DNA from: Deltaproteobacteria bacterium
Lineage (GTDB): Bacteria > UBA10199 > SBBF01
Direction of reading: 5' to 3'
Length of the DNA stretch: 42,709 nt
Assembly (NCBI GenBank): GCA_016183175.1
Contig: JACPFC010000037.1
Location: 1-42,709 of the forward strand
A model generated the notes under the pieces. The model did no database searches. It was not told the DNA's origin and saw only the letters and a program-made list of their open reading frames with translations. The translations under genes were made by a program, and so were the position numbers. The number at the start of each line of letters is the position of its first letter. The stretch's first letter is position 1. This document shows positions 31,421 through 41,582 of the stretch, in pieces.

Positions 31421-32425
31421 ATGGTTGACTTCTTCAAAATCTTCCAGCTTCCCCAGGCCTCCACGATGGCCCCCAAGGTTGACGCCCTCTACGACTTCAT
31501 CCACTGGGTAAGCGTTGTCAGCTTTGTCATTATTGTCGGCGGCATGGTTTACTTCATCTGGAAATTCCGGCGGCGCCGCGAAGGCGAGCCGACTCCCTAC
31601 ATCACCGGGCATACCCCCACCGAACTGTCGGTTGCGGGCGTTCTGTTCATCATCGTCATGGTGATTTTCTACTGGGGGTGGAAGGATTATTCCAAAATTA
31701 TTCAATCGTCCCCTAATGCCCTCGAAATCAACGTCATGGCCAGGCAGTGGCTGTGGGAATTCGAGTACACCAACGGCAGAAAGATCGTCAATGAGCTGGT
31801 TGTTCCCAAGGGGACGCCGGTGCGTCTGATTATGGGCTCGGCGGATGTTCTGCACAGTTTTTACGTCCCGAATTTCCGGCTCAAGCAGGATGTGGTCCCC
31901 GGCGCCTACACGAAGCTTGATTTTACCGCCACCAGCGTGGGGGAACAGCAGGTTTTCTGCGCCGAATATTGTGGAACCGCCCACTCCAAAATGCTGGCCA
32001 AACTGAAGGTGATGGAACCCAAAGACTATCAGCGCTGGCAGACCACCTGGGAGGTGGAACAGAGTCTGGGCATTCAGCCTGCGGGGGCCGCCGAAACGAC
32101 GGCAGGACAAGCTCCCGAAACCGTGGTGGAAAATCCGGTGGAACGGGGCAAAAAACTCTTTGCCGAAAAGGGATGCACCGCGTGTCATTCGGTGTCGGGA
32201 CAGGTTCTGGTCGGCCCCTCACTTAAAGAAGTCTTCGGTCACGAAGTCGAACTGGCCGACGGATCGAAAGTGATGGCCGATGAAAACTACATCCGTGAAT
32301 CGTTGATGGAGCCCCAGCTCAAACTAGTGAAAGGCTTCCCGCCGGTCATGCCGACGTACAAGGGAACTTTGAAGGATGATGAGATCAACGCGCTCGTCAC
32401 GTACATCAAATCGCTTAGGAATTAA
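31421..32425 (+). CDS. coxB: Cytochrome c oxidase subunit II with fused cytochrome c (caa3 type)
   Basis: Entry subunit of the terminal oxidase, 334 aa. Two N-terminal membrane helices (VSVVSFVIIVGGMVYFIW and LSVAGVLFIIVMVIFYWG) precede the cupredoxin domain with ARQWLWEFEY. The CuA ligands are C180 and C184, H188 and M191 in CAEYCGTAHSKM, plus the upstream His in VLHSFYVPNF. A C-terminal cytochrome c domain has C252-TAC-H256 and FPPVMPTYKG for the axial Met. I chose the ATG at 31421; the upstream TTG start would translate repeat DNA. Confidence 0.94.
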   Translation: MVDFFKIFQLPQASTMAPKVDALYDFIHWVSVVSFVIIVGGMVYFIWKFRRRREGEPTPYITGHTPTELSVAGVLFIIVMVIFYWGWKDYSKIIQSSPNALEINVMARQWLWEFEYTNGRKIVNELVVPKGTPVRLIMGSADVLHSFYVPNFRLKQDVVPGAYTKLDFTATSVGEQQVFCAEYCGTAHSKMLAKLKVMEPKDYQRWQTTWEVEQSLGIQPAGAAETTAGQAPETVVENPVERGKKLFAEKGCTACHSVSGQVLVGPSLKEVFGHEVELADGSKVMADENYIRESLMEPQLKLVKGFPPVMPTYKGTLKDDEINALVTYIKSLRN

Positions 32426-32428
32426 TTT

Positions 32429-34042
<1,614 letters not shown>

Positions 34043-34046
34043 ACTT

Positions 34047-34679
34047 ATGGCCGAACATGTCGTCCCCCATCATTTCCACAGTGCCGAACAGGCCTTTGAA
34101 TCGTCCAAGCTCGGCCTCTGGCTTTTTTTGGTGACCGAAATTCTTCTCTTCGGCGGGCTTTTTGTGACCTACATCATTTACCGGGCGATGTATCCCGACA
34201 TGTTTCACGAGGCAAGCCATCATTTAAATCGCCCCCTCGGTTTCGTTAATACGCTGGTCCTTATCTGCTCCAGCTTCACCATGGCCATGGCGGTCAATAA
34301 AACCCAGCACAACAAAAGCAACCGGGCCAGCCAGTATCTCCTGCTGACGCTGATGTTTGCCGCCACGTTCATGGTGATCAAGTATTTTGAGTACATGCAC
34401 AAGTTTCATGACGGTCTTCTTCCCGGCGCGCATTTTACCAATACCGAAATCACGCATCCCAAGGCCGACCTCTTCTTCTCGCTTTATTTCATGATGACCG
34501 GCCTTCACGGAACGCACGTTTTGGTCGGCATGGGGTTGATTCTCTGGGTGCTGATTCGTTCGAACCGGGGGCATTTTGGAAGCCACTATTCAACCCCGGT
34601 GGAACTGACCGGAATTTACTGGCATTTGGTGGACCTGATCTGGATTTATCTGTTTCCCTTGCTGTATTTGATTGGATAA
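34047..34679 (+). CDS. coxC: Cytochrome c oxidase subunit III
   Basis: A 210-residue form of subunit III with five membrane helices; the first two helices of the longer mitochondrial type are absent, which is common in bacterial caa3 oxidases. Family motifs are KLGLWLFLVTEILLFGGLF, LFFSLYFMMTGLHGTHVLVG and GIYWHLVDLIWIYLFPLLYL. AGGAG lies upstream of the ATG, in the end of coxA. Its stop codon is 8 nt before the next ATG. Confidence 0.94.
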   Translation: MAEHVVPHHFHSAEQAFESSKLGLWLFLVTEILLFGGLFVTYIIYRAMYPDMFHEASHHLNRPLGFVNTLVLICSSFTMAMAVNKTQHNKSNRASQYLLLTLMFAATFMVIKYFEYMHKFHDGLLPGAHFTNTEITHPKADLFFSLYFMMTGLHGTHVLVGMGLILWVLIRSNRGHFGSHYSTPVELTGIYWHLVDLIWIYLFPLLYLIG

Positions 34680-34686
34680 AAAAACC

Positions 34687-35457
34687 ATGACTCAACAACA
34701 CCACGCAGACCACAAAAAATCGTATGTCGCCGTCTGGATTATTCTTCTCATCCTTTCCGCTATCACCGTTTGGGTCGCCTATCACAATTACGGCATCTTC
34801 AACATCGTTGTCGCCATGGGGATTGCGACCATCAAGGCAACGCTCGTCTGCCTCTACTTCATGCATTTGAAATACGACAACCGGGTCAACCAGGTTGTTT
34901 TTGCCGCGGCCTTTGTTTTTCTGGGAATTTTTGTCGGCCTGACTGCCAGCGACGAACTCTTTCGGCCGACGGAGGCGGCGGCGCCGGTTACGGCGGTGCA
35001 GGCGCCTGCCGGCAATCAGGCCGGCCTGATGGAAAAACTGCGTCACTCAACAGCCGAGCAGATTGCCAAGGGAAAGGAAATTTACATGGCGCAGTGCATG
35101 GCCTGCCATGGCGCGGGCGGAAAAGGGGACGGCCCGGCGGGGGTTGCGCTTAATCCAAGGCCGCGTGATTTTACTTCCGGTTATTGGAAACAGGGAGGCG
35201 CCCCGGCACAGGTCTTCAAAACGGTGAGCGAAGGAATTGCCGGGACACCGATGCCCCCATTTAACAGCCTGTCGATCCCGGATCGTTGGGCGCTTGTCCA
35301 CTTTGTCCGTTCTCTCTCGCCCAATACTCCTTCCGACACTCCGGATACCTTGAAACTGATCGGTCTGGGCGAAGGGGCTTCCGCGGCATCGTCACAGGCC
35401 TTGCCGGAGATTCCCGTGGATTTCGCGATCGACCGGATGGTGAAGGAAAAACAGTAG
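34687..35457 (+). CDS. Cytochrome oxidase subunit IV fused to a cytochrome c domain
   Basis: The N-terminal ~85 residues are a subunit IV-type membrane module with three helices (VAVWIILLILSAITVWVAYH, then VAMGIATIKATLVCLYFMHLK, then VVFAAAFVFLGIFVGL). An Ala/Pro linker leads to a cytochrome c domain with C137-MAC-H141 (GAGGKGDGPAGVALNPRPRD follows) and GTPMPPFNSL as the axial Met region. Length 256 aa, against about 100 for subunit IV alone. With the CoxB domain, the oxidase would have two covalent c haems. I chose the ATG at 34687; the ORF could begin earlier with a TTG at 34672 that overlaps coxC. Confidence 0.88.
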   Translation: MTQQHHADHKKSYVAVWIILLILSAITVWVAYHNYGIFNIVVAMGIATIKATLVCLYFMHLKYDNRVNQVVFAAAFVFLGIFVGLTASDELFRPTEAAAPVTAVQAPAGNQAGLMEKLRHSTAEQIAKGKEIYMAQCMACHGAGGKGDGPAGVALNPRPRDFTSGYWKQGGAPAQVFKTVSEGIAGTPMPPFNSLSIPDRWALVHFVRSLSPNTPSDTPDTLKLIGLGEGASAASSQALPEIPVDFAIDRMVKEKQ

Positions 35458-35581
35458 CAAACAAAGAGAGGCCGTTTGACGAAGTAATTTTCGTTCCCGC
35501 CAGCCACATCTACCGGCGAGACAATCCAACTCTTAAGCGGCTTACGAAAATTGCGAAGACAAAGGGACTCTCTTTGTTTGC
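35457..35581. other. Long palindromic element E2 with conserved core
   Basis: Perfect 14-bp outer arms, GCAAACAAAGAGAG (35457-35470) and CTCTCTTTGTTTGC (35568-35581), and inner arms AATTTTCGT (35486-35494) and ACGAAAATT (35544-35552). The apical core shares CCGGCGAGACAAT and GGCTTAC with E1 (19559-19684). It begins at the last base of the upstream stop codon and ends 9 nt before ctaA. Same length (125 vs 126 nt) and layout as E1, but with unrelated outer-stem sequence. Confidence 0.8.
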
Positions 35582-35590
35582 CGGATAGAT

Positions 35591-36568
35591 ATGAGACACC
35601 TTTTTTTCACTGCCACCATCCTCGCCCTTGTCGTCGTAATCCTCGGCGCCTACACCCGTCTGACCGACTCCGGTCTTGGATGTCCCGACTGGCCGGGGTG
35701 TTATGGGCAGATGATTCCAAGGGTCATGGGTCACGAGTCACGAGTCACGAGTTACGAGTCACCGATTGACATAAAAAAAGCATGGACCGAAATGATCCAT
35801 CGCTATTTTGCCGGCACGCTCGGTCTTTTCATCCTGGTTATCGCGATCATTTCAATCAAACGGCGACGCCAACCGGGGCAACCCTTCCTTCTCCCTCTTC
35901 TTCTCTTGGGCGCCGTTATTTTTCAGGCACTACTCGGCATGTGGACCGTCACTCTGTTGCTCAATCCGCTGGTGGTAATGGGGCATCTGCTGGGGGGGAT
36001 GACGACGCTGGGATTGTGCTGGTGGTTGACGTTGACATGTAGGGGCGGCCCCCTGTGGCCGCCCGACATGCAGGGCAACCACAGGGGGTTGCCCCTACCG
36101 TTTGCACCCATTGCCGCCCTTATCATCCTCATCCTCCAAATCGCCCTCGGCGGCTGGGTGTCGGCCAACTATGCGGCGTTGGCCTGTCCCGATTTTCCCA
36201 CCTGCATGGGAAGCTGGTGGCCCCAAATGAACTGGGCCCATGCCTTTGATCCGTGGAAAAGTTTGGGGGCTATCGACAACGAGGCCCGCGTGGCCATTCA
36301 TATTCTGCACCGCCTTGGGGCGGTCGTGACTTTTTTGGTTCTGGGATTTTTGGCGGTCAAAGGTCTGACCGGGGCTGAAGATAAAAGCGTCAAGGCGACC
36401 TCTATTATAATGATACTGCTTCTGATCGCCCAGGTGACTTTGGGAATCTCCACCGTTCTCTTCATCCGCCCGCTTGAAATCGCAACGGCTCACAATGCGG
36501 TGGCCGCCTTATTGCTTCTCACGGTGATTGCATTGAATGACCAAATCGCAAGGCGATTGACGTCTTGA
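35591..36568 (+). CDS. ctaA: Haem A synthase (COX15/CtaA)
   Basis: Oxidises haem O to haem A for the caa3 oxidase. An eight-helix membrane protein, 325 aa. Family motifs are GAYTRLTDSGLGCPDWPGCYG with the Cys pair, EMIHRYFAGTLGL with a haem-ligand His, the second-half copy ANYAALACPDFPTCMGSWWP, and VAIHILHRLGAVVTFLV. Two hydrophilic segments do not belong to the family: residues about 45-57 (VMGHESRVTSYES), translated from a GTCACGA tandem, and residues about 150-170 (CRGGPLWPPDMQGNHRG and flanks), translated from a 60-bp palindrome. Both fall in loops and keep the frame. It is followed 27 nt later by ctaB. Confidence 0.92.
   Translation: MRHLFFTATILALVVVILGAYTRLTDSGLGCPDWPGCYGQMIPRVMGHESRVTSYESPIDIKKAWTEMIHRYFAGTLGLFILVIAIISIKRRRQPGQPFLLPLLLLGAVIFQALLGMWTVTLLLNPLVVMGHLLGGMTTLGLCWWLTLTCRGGPLWPPDMQGNHRGLPLPFAPIAALIILILQIALGGWVSANYAALACPDFPTCMGSWWPQMNWAHAFDPWKSLGAIDNEARVAIHILHRLGAVVTFLVLGFLAVKGLTGAEDKSVKATSIIMILLLIAQVTLGISTVLFIRPLEIATAHNAVAALLLLTVIALNDQIARRLTS
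35722..35764. repeat. GTCACGA tandem repeat in frame inside ctaA
   Basis: GGTCACGAGTCACGAGTCA and a further degenerate unit form a 7-9 bp period array. It encodes about 13 residues between the first Cys-rich loop and the EMIHRYF helix. Confidence 0.75.
36039..36098. repeat. 60-bp palindromic repeat in frame inside ctaA
   Basis: The arms start GTAGGGGC and end GCCCCTAC, with CCCCCTGTGG and CCACAGGGGG in the middle and GCCC/GGGC at the tip. It is nearly a perfect hairpin. Its length is 60 bp (20 codons), so the reading frame is preserved. The GTAGGGGCG end also begins the hairpin at 39835-39864. Confidence 0.85.
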
Positions 36569-36595
36569 GGAATAAAATTTATAAGCCTCGGTCGG

Positions 36596-37450
36596 ATGCT
36601 TGCCTATTTAAACCTCACTAAACCGCGGATCAGCCTCCTGTTTGCCGTTACGGGCCTGGCCGCTCTCATCATGGAGGGAAGCCTGCGAGCCAAACCGGCA
36701 ACGATGTGGTTGCTCGTGGCCGCGATTTTCATGATCGGCGGTTCGGCCAATGCCTTTAATCAATATTTTGAACGGGACATTGATAAAATGATGGTAAGAA
36801 CAGCCAAAAAACGCCCTCTTCCGCAGGGGAAAATCAAGCCGGTTGCCGCCCTTATCTTCAGCGTCGTCATCGGGGCGATTGGGACTTGTCTCCTCTGGCA
36901 CTGGGGCACACCTCTTGCCGCCCTTCTCGGCCTCGGGACGATCGTCTTTTACAGCTTCTATTACACATTGTGGCTCAAACCCCGAACTCCTTACAACATC
37001 GTCATCGGAGGAGCCGCCGGTGCGACCGGGCCTTTAATCGGCTGGGCCGCGGCCACTGGCCTCCTTTCGTGGGCCGCCGTCGTGATGTTTGCAATCGTCT
37101 TTTTCTGGACACCGCCCCATTTCTGGTCGCTGGCCCTCTGCTGTAAGGAGGACTATGCGAAGGTCAATTATCCGATGTTTCCACTCGTTGCCGGCGATGC
37201 GGCGACGCGCAAACAGATTCTTTTCTACTCCATGACGCTTTTGCCGCTCTCGGCCAGTTTGTATTTTTTAAAAGCCGCCGGGATGGTTTATCTGATCAGT
37301 GCCCTGATCTTAAGCGCCTTTTTTATGTGGGAGGCGGTGCAGATTTACCGAAAGAAAACCATTCGCTCGTATTGGCAACTATTCGGCTATTCGATTGCCT
37401 ATTTGCTTCTGCTGTTTGTGATTCTGATTGTCGATCATTTGATTTCCTGA
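36596..37450 (+). CDS. ctaB: Protohaem IX farnesyltransferase (haem O synthase)
   Basis: Transfers a farnesyl group to haem B to give haem O, the substrate of CtaA. A nine-helix UbiA-type membrane prenyltransferase, 284 aa. The prenyl-diphosphate/Mg site is NQYFERDIDKMMVRT, and the second site lies in SLALCCKEDYAKVNYPMFP. LTKPRISLLFAVTGLAALI is the family's first-helix signature. Its stop overlaps the ATG of the MFS gene (TGATG). Confidence 0.95.
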   Translation: MLAYLNLTKPRISLLFAVTGLAALIMEGSLRAKPATMWLLVAAIFMIGGSANAFNQYFERDIDKMMVRTAKKRPLPQGKIKPVAALIFSVVIGAIGTCLLWHWGTPLAALLGLGTIVFYSFYYTLWLKPRTPYNIVIGGAAGATGPLIGWAAATGLLSWAAVVMFAIVFFWTPPHFWSLALCCKEDYAKVNYPMFPLVAGDAATRKQILFYSMTLLPLSASLYFLKAAGMVYLISALILSAFFMWEAVQIYRKKTIRSYWQLFGYSIAYLLLLFVILIVDHLIS

Positions 37451-38649
37451 TGAAAAAAAATCCCCTCATCTCCATCTTCCTCGTCGTCTTCATCGATCTG
37501 GTCGGCTTCGGAATTGTGATTCCGATTCTTCCCTATTATGCCAAATCATTCGGCGCACAGGCGACAACCCTTGGCTGGCTGATGATGTGCTACTCCGGGA
37601 TGCAATTTCTCTTTTCCCCCTTTTGGGGAAGCCTTTCCGACCGGATCGGACGGCGGCCGGTTATCCTTACCTGCCTGGTCGGGATCTCGGCCTCGATGGC
37701 CCTTTTGGGTTTTGCCAAATCGCTCGTCTGGCTTTTTGCCGCGCGTCTTTTGGCCGGGTTTTTTGGGGCGAACATTTCAACCGCCGCCGCCTACATTGCC
37801 GACATCACAAAACCGGAGGATCGCGCCAAAGGGATGGGGATGATCGGCGCCGCCTTTGGCCTTGGGTTTCTGTTTGGTCCGGCCCTGGGGGGAATTCTTT
37901 CGCGCTGGGGATATGGAGCGGCGGGATATGCCGCTGGAGTTCTGGCGCTTTTGAATTTTCTTTTTGCCCTCAAAGTCCTTAAGGAACCCCCCTTAAGCAC
38001 CGAAATCCGGGCCGTGCATCGTTCCCATCTCTCATGGACGGCGTGGAGAAAAACGGTGACAACGCCGCAAACCGGGCTGGCGGTTCTTCTCTTTTTTGTG
38101 GTCACCATGGGAATTGCCCAGCTCGAAACTTCGTTTGCCCTTTTTCTGCTTGCCCGTTTTCATCTGGATGCCGTTCATGCCGGCTTGATCCTTGCCCTGA
38201 TGGCCCTGGCGCTGGTGGGGATTCAGGGGGGGGCGATTGGAAGGCTGGTACGATGGATGGGGGAGGCCCGTTTGGTCCTCGCGGGGTGCGGCATCATGGC
38301 GGTGACTCTCTTTTCTGCGGCTTTAAGCCACGCCATCGCGCCCTTTATTATTTTTCTTTTATTGCAGTCGGTCGGCTACGCGATCACCAATCCTTCGCTC
38401 TCCAGCCTTGTTTCGCGCCATGCCCCGCGGGAGGTTCAGGGGTCAACGATGGGAATCTATCAATCGGCCGGAAGCCTCGCCCGCGTTTTTGGGCCGGTGG
38501 CGGCGGGGGTGTTGTTTGACCACATCGGCATCACCGCCCCATTTGTCGCGGCAGGCATCCTCTTTACCGCCGCGCTGGTTCTTGTCGCCCTCGGCAAACA
38601 GGTGTGGAATGGCAAGGAGCCAGCTGTCGCCTATTCCCAAGTTGCCTGA
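37450..38649 (+). CDS. MFS transporter, TetA-like drug:H+ antiporter type
   Basis: A twelve-helix major facilitator protein, 399 aa. Motif A is GSLSDRIGRRPVIL in loop 2-3, and motif C-like residues lie in GLGFLFGPALGGIL in helix 5. VFIDLVGFGIVIPILPYYA at the N-terminus is typical of the TetA/DHA1 group. Substrate unknown. I chose the ATG at 37450, which overlaps the ctaB stop and removes a non-hydrophobic N-terminal extension. The 3' end overlaps the convergent lipoprotein gene by 19 nt. Confidence 0.88.
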   Translation: MKKNPLISIFLVVFIDLVGFGIVIPILPYYAKSFGAQATTLGWLMMCYSGMQFLFSPFWGSLSDRIGRRPVILTCLVGISASMALLGFAKSLVWLFAARLLAGFFGANISTAAAYIADITKPEDRAKGMGMIGAAFGLGFLFGPALGGILSRWGYGAAGYAAGVLALLNFLFALKVLKEPPLSTEIRAVHRSHLSWTAWRKTVTTPQTGLAVLLFFVVTMGIAQLETSFALFLLARFHLDAVHAGLILALMALALVGIQGGAIGRLVRWMGEARLVLAGCGIMAVTLFSAALSHAIAPFIIFLLLQSVGYAITNPSLSSLVSRHAPREVQGSTMGIYQSAGSLARVFGPVAAGVLFDHIGITAPFVAAGILFTAALVLVALGKQVWNGKEPAVAYSQVA

Positions 38650-39818
38650 TAACAATTGATTTGCGAATAGATTAGCCCTTCAGCGCTGATATCGGTTCCC
38701 GAAGCGCCGTCGCAGTAAACATTGCCGCTCAACAGGACCGGTGAAATCCCGAACTGAACCGGCCCTGTCGTTTGAACGACTTCATGATCTCCACTGTCGG
38801 GATCCATCAATAAGGTTTCGGTATACGATTGAGTCACATTAAACAGGAGCGACGATCCCACAAACTGGGCATTGGCGACATAGACCTGAAAACCGTCCGG
38901 CAGGTCGACTTCCTGAACCTCATCATCGGCCGATAAAAGAGCCAGCGAGCGACCGTCGGCATTGCTCCCCGTAAAGAGATGCCTCCCGTCCGTAGATGCC
39001 GGGACATTGCCGTTTAATCCGACGCCATCCGGGATGTTCAAAACCGGATTGATCTCATCCGTAGCAGGATCCACAAAAACCAGAAAGCTCGTCCCGCTGG
39101 AATCGTCCAACGTGTTGTTGGCCGCCGCAACGACCAGTTGGCCGTCTTTCAGGGCCATGGCGCTGGCATTTTTAAAGCTTGCGAGCGGGATCAGGCGATA
39201 ACCTGAATTTTCGCTCAACGGTTCGGCGATCTCAACGATTGCCGAAGAACCGAAATCGACCGTGTCGTATTCGGAGGATACGTCACCCTGATTGTTGATG
39301 AGGACATAAAGCCGGCCGGTATCCGGATCCACAACCGACGCGCTCGGGCCCCTCGCTTCCAAGGCGCCGTAGAGATCGTGATCGGCAAGCAGATTGCCGT
39401 CGGTATCAAACAAGATAATCCCATGATGCGTTCCATCCTGCGAATGATAGCCGGTATTGCTCTGATAGATGGCCGCAATCACGTCCTCCCCTGCTATTTT
39501 AAGCGGACCGGTCCAGCCGTAACTCCGCTGATCGGCATGGGGAAGAGAAGGGATTGTTTTGTCGCTATCAAGGTTTTGAACATCGACCCGTTCCTCAACA
39601 CCGTATTGGCCGGAAAAGTAACTGATGGCCCAGAGAGAATCGTCAGCCGAAAAAAGGGTCTGCAGTTCCCCCGCCACCTGATAAGAATCGACAAGATCAA
39701 ATCCGCTCGGCGGCGCCGGCGGTTGCGAATCATCCGGTTGAGCGGAGGTCGTTTGCCCCTCTTCTTTATTGCCGGCACAACCAACCACACCACGCCCCGC
39801 CAAAATTAAAGCCCACAT
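38631..39818 (-). CDS. Surface lipoprotein with propeller-like domain
   Basis: A predicted lipoprotein with a very short signal and lipobox GVVGC (C14). A Ser/Pro/Gln-rich linker (to about 38) precedes ~350 residues with repeated strand patterns typical of a beta-propeller: GDVIAAIYQSNTGYHS would be one blade edge, later VVDPDTGRLYVLINNQG, then FVDPATDEINPVLNIPDGVG. Aspartate-rich turns suggest calcium. AAGGAG precedes the ATG. I cannot name the family. It is the last of three minus-strand surface-protein genes that extend to the right edge, suggesting a joint surface function. Confidence 0.7.
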   Translation of the reverse strand: MWALILAGRGVVGCAGNKEEGQTTSAQPDDSQPPAPPSGFDLVDSYQVAGELQTLFSADDSLWAISYFSGQYGVEERVDVQNLDSDKTIPSLPHADQRSYGWTGPLKIAGEDVIAAIYQSNTGYHSQDGTHHGIILFDTDGNLLADHDLYGALEARGPSASVVDPDTGRLYVLINNQGDVSSEYDTVDFGSSAIVEIAEPLSENSGYRLIPLASFKNASAMALKDGQLVVAAANNTLDDSSGTSFLVFVDPATDEINPVLNIPDGVGLNGNVPASTDGRHLFTGSNADGRSLALLSADDEVQEVDLPDGFQVYVANAQFVGSSLLFNVTQSYTETLLMDPDSGDHEVVQTTGPVQFGISPVLLSGNVYCDGASGTDISAEGLIYSQINCYQATWE

Positions 39819-39834
39819 AGTCTTCTCCTTGTTT

Positions 39835-39864
39835 GTAGGGGCGTCCGCCTGAGGCGGACGCCCT
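39835..39864. repeat. GTAGGGGCG hairpin between surface-protein genes
   Basis: GGGCGTCCGCC-TGA-GGCGGACGCCC, 11 perfect base pairs, begins directly after the stop codon of the gene at 39864-41498 on the minus strand. The GTAGGGGCG end is shared with the palindrome in ctaA (36039-36098). It may end transcription or be a mobile hairpin. Confidence 0.75.
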
Positions 39865-41498
39865 CATTCGTTCACTCCGTTGATAATCGCCATCGCGTCG
39901 AGATCAAAGCCCTGCTCGCCGCTTATGCCACACAATGCATCCCCGTTCAAGTCGTAATAAGTCGGGTCGTCGGGGGAGCAGGTGTCCATGTCGACGATCA
40001 AAATATATTTCGCCTGCGCGAGGCCGACATCCTCCAGGTCGAACGAATCCCCGCCGGAGACTTCCGGATCGAGGGGATTTTCCGCGGCATTCACCGGCGT
40101 GACCCCGGCACATCCGGAATAGATTTCGTCCGGATCGTCATCGTCGCAGGGGAAGAAAAAATAATCATCGTCGTCCGCGCTCACATACACCTGCGCCCGC
40201 TCGGCGAAGTTGCCGTACATATCCGACTGGATGGCATTTTCAAAAACGGTGAAATCAACTCCCGGCCCGTCGACCACGACGTAATTGTTCAAGACAACCA
40301 GAAAATAGCCCCCGCCGCCAAACGAGACCACATGCGTCCCTCCGGTCTGCGGCATGCCGTAGACAATCTCCGGAAAAAGGTGGCTCGAATAACCGCCGTT
40401 TGTCCCATATTCAATAATGAATTCGTCATTGTCGCTTAAAAACCGGTCGGCATCCTCTGTGGAATCTTCCGGGGACATATGAACATAAACTCGCTCCGCA
40501 TCGGCATAATCCTGATATCGCGCTGTAACAATCGCTTCTCCATAGGCCAAAAGCTCCGCCTTCCCTTCGCTGATTGCAAGAATCCCCCCGTCCGAACTGG
40601 ACCACTCGACCTCCCCGCTGTTGCCCGACGGGGTCACAAAGAAAGTGGAAACACCGCTCACCGTCCCGGTGTTAAAGGCCACCTCGGCCTTGAGCGTCCG
40701 GGTCTCTCCCACCACCCAGTTGGAAGAATCGACCGTCACTTTTATCGACTCAACCAATTCCTCTTCGGCTTCTTCCCGCTCCGGAAGACCGCTGATTCGG
40801 ACGGTCATGGCGTCGCGAAATCCGCCGCACTCCACCTTCATCGCCACATTCCCCTCGGCGACCGGCCAGACTTCCCCCTCCTGTGTGATCAAGGCAACGT
40901 CTTTTTTGACGGAGGAGAAAACCACGTCGCAGTCAGCCAACGCCATGACCGTTTCGGCTGACGCCCCGTCGGTTGACGAACCGTCCGAAAAAGCGGCGTC
41001 CAGAGTCAGGACAAAGGGGTCCCAGGCAGAGACTTCAACCAGTTGGTCGTGAAATTGAAGCGCCGACAAGGTGACGGTTTTCGATTCGACCACAATAGAT
41101 AGGCCGGCGCTTTTGACCCCAAGGGTCGCCTTGATGCCGGTCGTCCCTTCCCCGACGGCTGTCAGGATGCCTTCATCCGACACTTGCACAACATCCTCAT
41201 TATTTGAAAACCAGGCAATGCTTCCATCCAGACTGTCTCCCGGGCCGTCAAACTTATCCGTCACATCCGAATAGGCAACGGCGTTGGAGAGAATAACCGA
41301 TAGCTTGAGCTGTTTTACTTCGCCCGTGTCGAGTAAAATGGTGGAATCTTCTTGAAACGAAATTTCCCGAATGGACACTTCCCCTCCGTCGCTTTCACCG
41401 GCCGAACTGCCGCCTGTTGATGAAAAGGAAAACCGTTCGCCCTCGCCGCAGGCGCTGGCGGCAAGACAGACAACAATCAAACATGTTCTTCTGTCCAT
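39864..41498 (-). CDS. Surface lipoprotein with Ig-like domains and C-terminal cell-surface domain
   Basis: A predicted lipoprotein, 544 aa, lipobox AASAC (C17). A Ser/Gly linker is followed by bacterial Ig-like (BIG2-type) domains: DGSIAWFSNNEDVVQVSDEG then ILTAVGEGTTGIKATLG is one clear unit, and GEVEWSSSDGGILAISEGKA another. The last ~200 residues form a distinct domain with GVDFTVFENAIQSDMYGNFA, then ERAQVYVSADDDDYFFFPC, DSFDLEDVGLAQAKYILIVD and FDLDAMAIING, a pattern seen in many bacterial surface proteins. DDDDDY and DDDDPDE runs suggest calcium binding. A REP-like element ends about 10 nt before the ATG region. Confidence 0.75.
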   Translation of the reverse strand: MDRRTCLIVVCLAASACGEGERFSFSSTGGSSAGESDGGEVSIREISFQEDSTILLDTGEVKQLKLSVILSNAVAYSDVTDKFDGPGDSLDGSIAWFSNNEDVVQVSDEGILTAVGEGTTGIKATLGVKSAGLSIVVESKTVTLSALQFHDQLVEVSAWDPFVLTLDAAFSDGSSTDGASAETVMALADCDVVFSSVKKDVALITQEGEVWPVAEGNVAMKVECGGFRDAMTVRISGLPEREEAEEELVESIKVTVDSSNWVVGETRTLKAEVAFNTGTVSGVSTFFVTPSGNSGEVEWSSSDGGILAISEGKAELLAYGEAIVTARYQDYADAERVYVHMSPEDSTEDADRFLSDNDEFIIEYGTNGGYSSHLFPEIVYGMPQTGGTHVVSFGGGGYFLVVLNNYVVVDGPGVDFTVFENAIQSDMYGNFAERAQVYVSADDDDYFFFPCDDDDPDEIYSGCAGVTPVNAAENPLDPEVSGGDSFDLEDVGLAQAKYILIVDMDTCSPDDPTYYDLNGDALCGISGEQGFDLDAMAIINGVNE

Positions 41499-41509
41499 TT
41501 GATTAATCC

Positions 41510-41579
41510 GTCATTCCCGCGTAAGCGGGAATCCATAATTCCCCAAAAACACTTAGACCCCCGCTTTCGCGGGGGTGAC
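41510..41579. repeat. REP-like double hairpin (GTCATTCCCGC ... GGGGGTGAC)
   Basis: Hairpin 1 is ATTCCCGC-GTAA-GCGGGAAT (41513-41532) and hairpin 2 is ACCCCCGC-TTTC-GCGGGGGT (41557-41576), with GTCA/TGAC ends. This is a widespread proteobacterial intergenic repeat whose translation gives the well-known spurious peptide SFPRKRES. It separates two surface-protein genes. Confidence 0.9.
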
Positions 41580-41582
41580 AAC

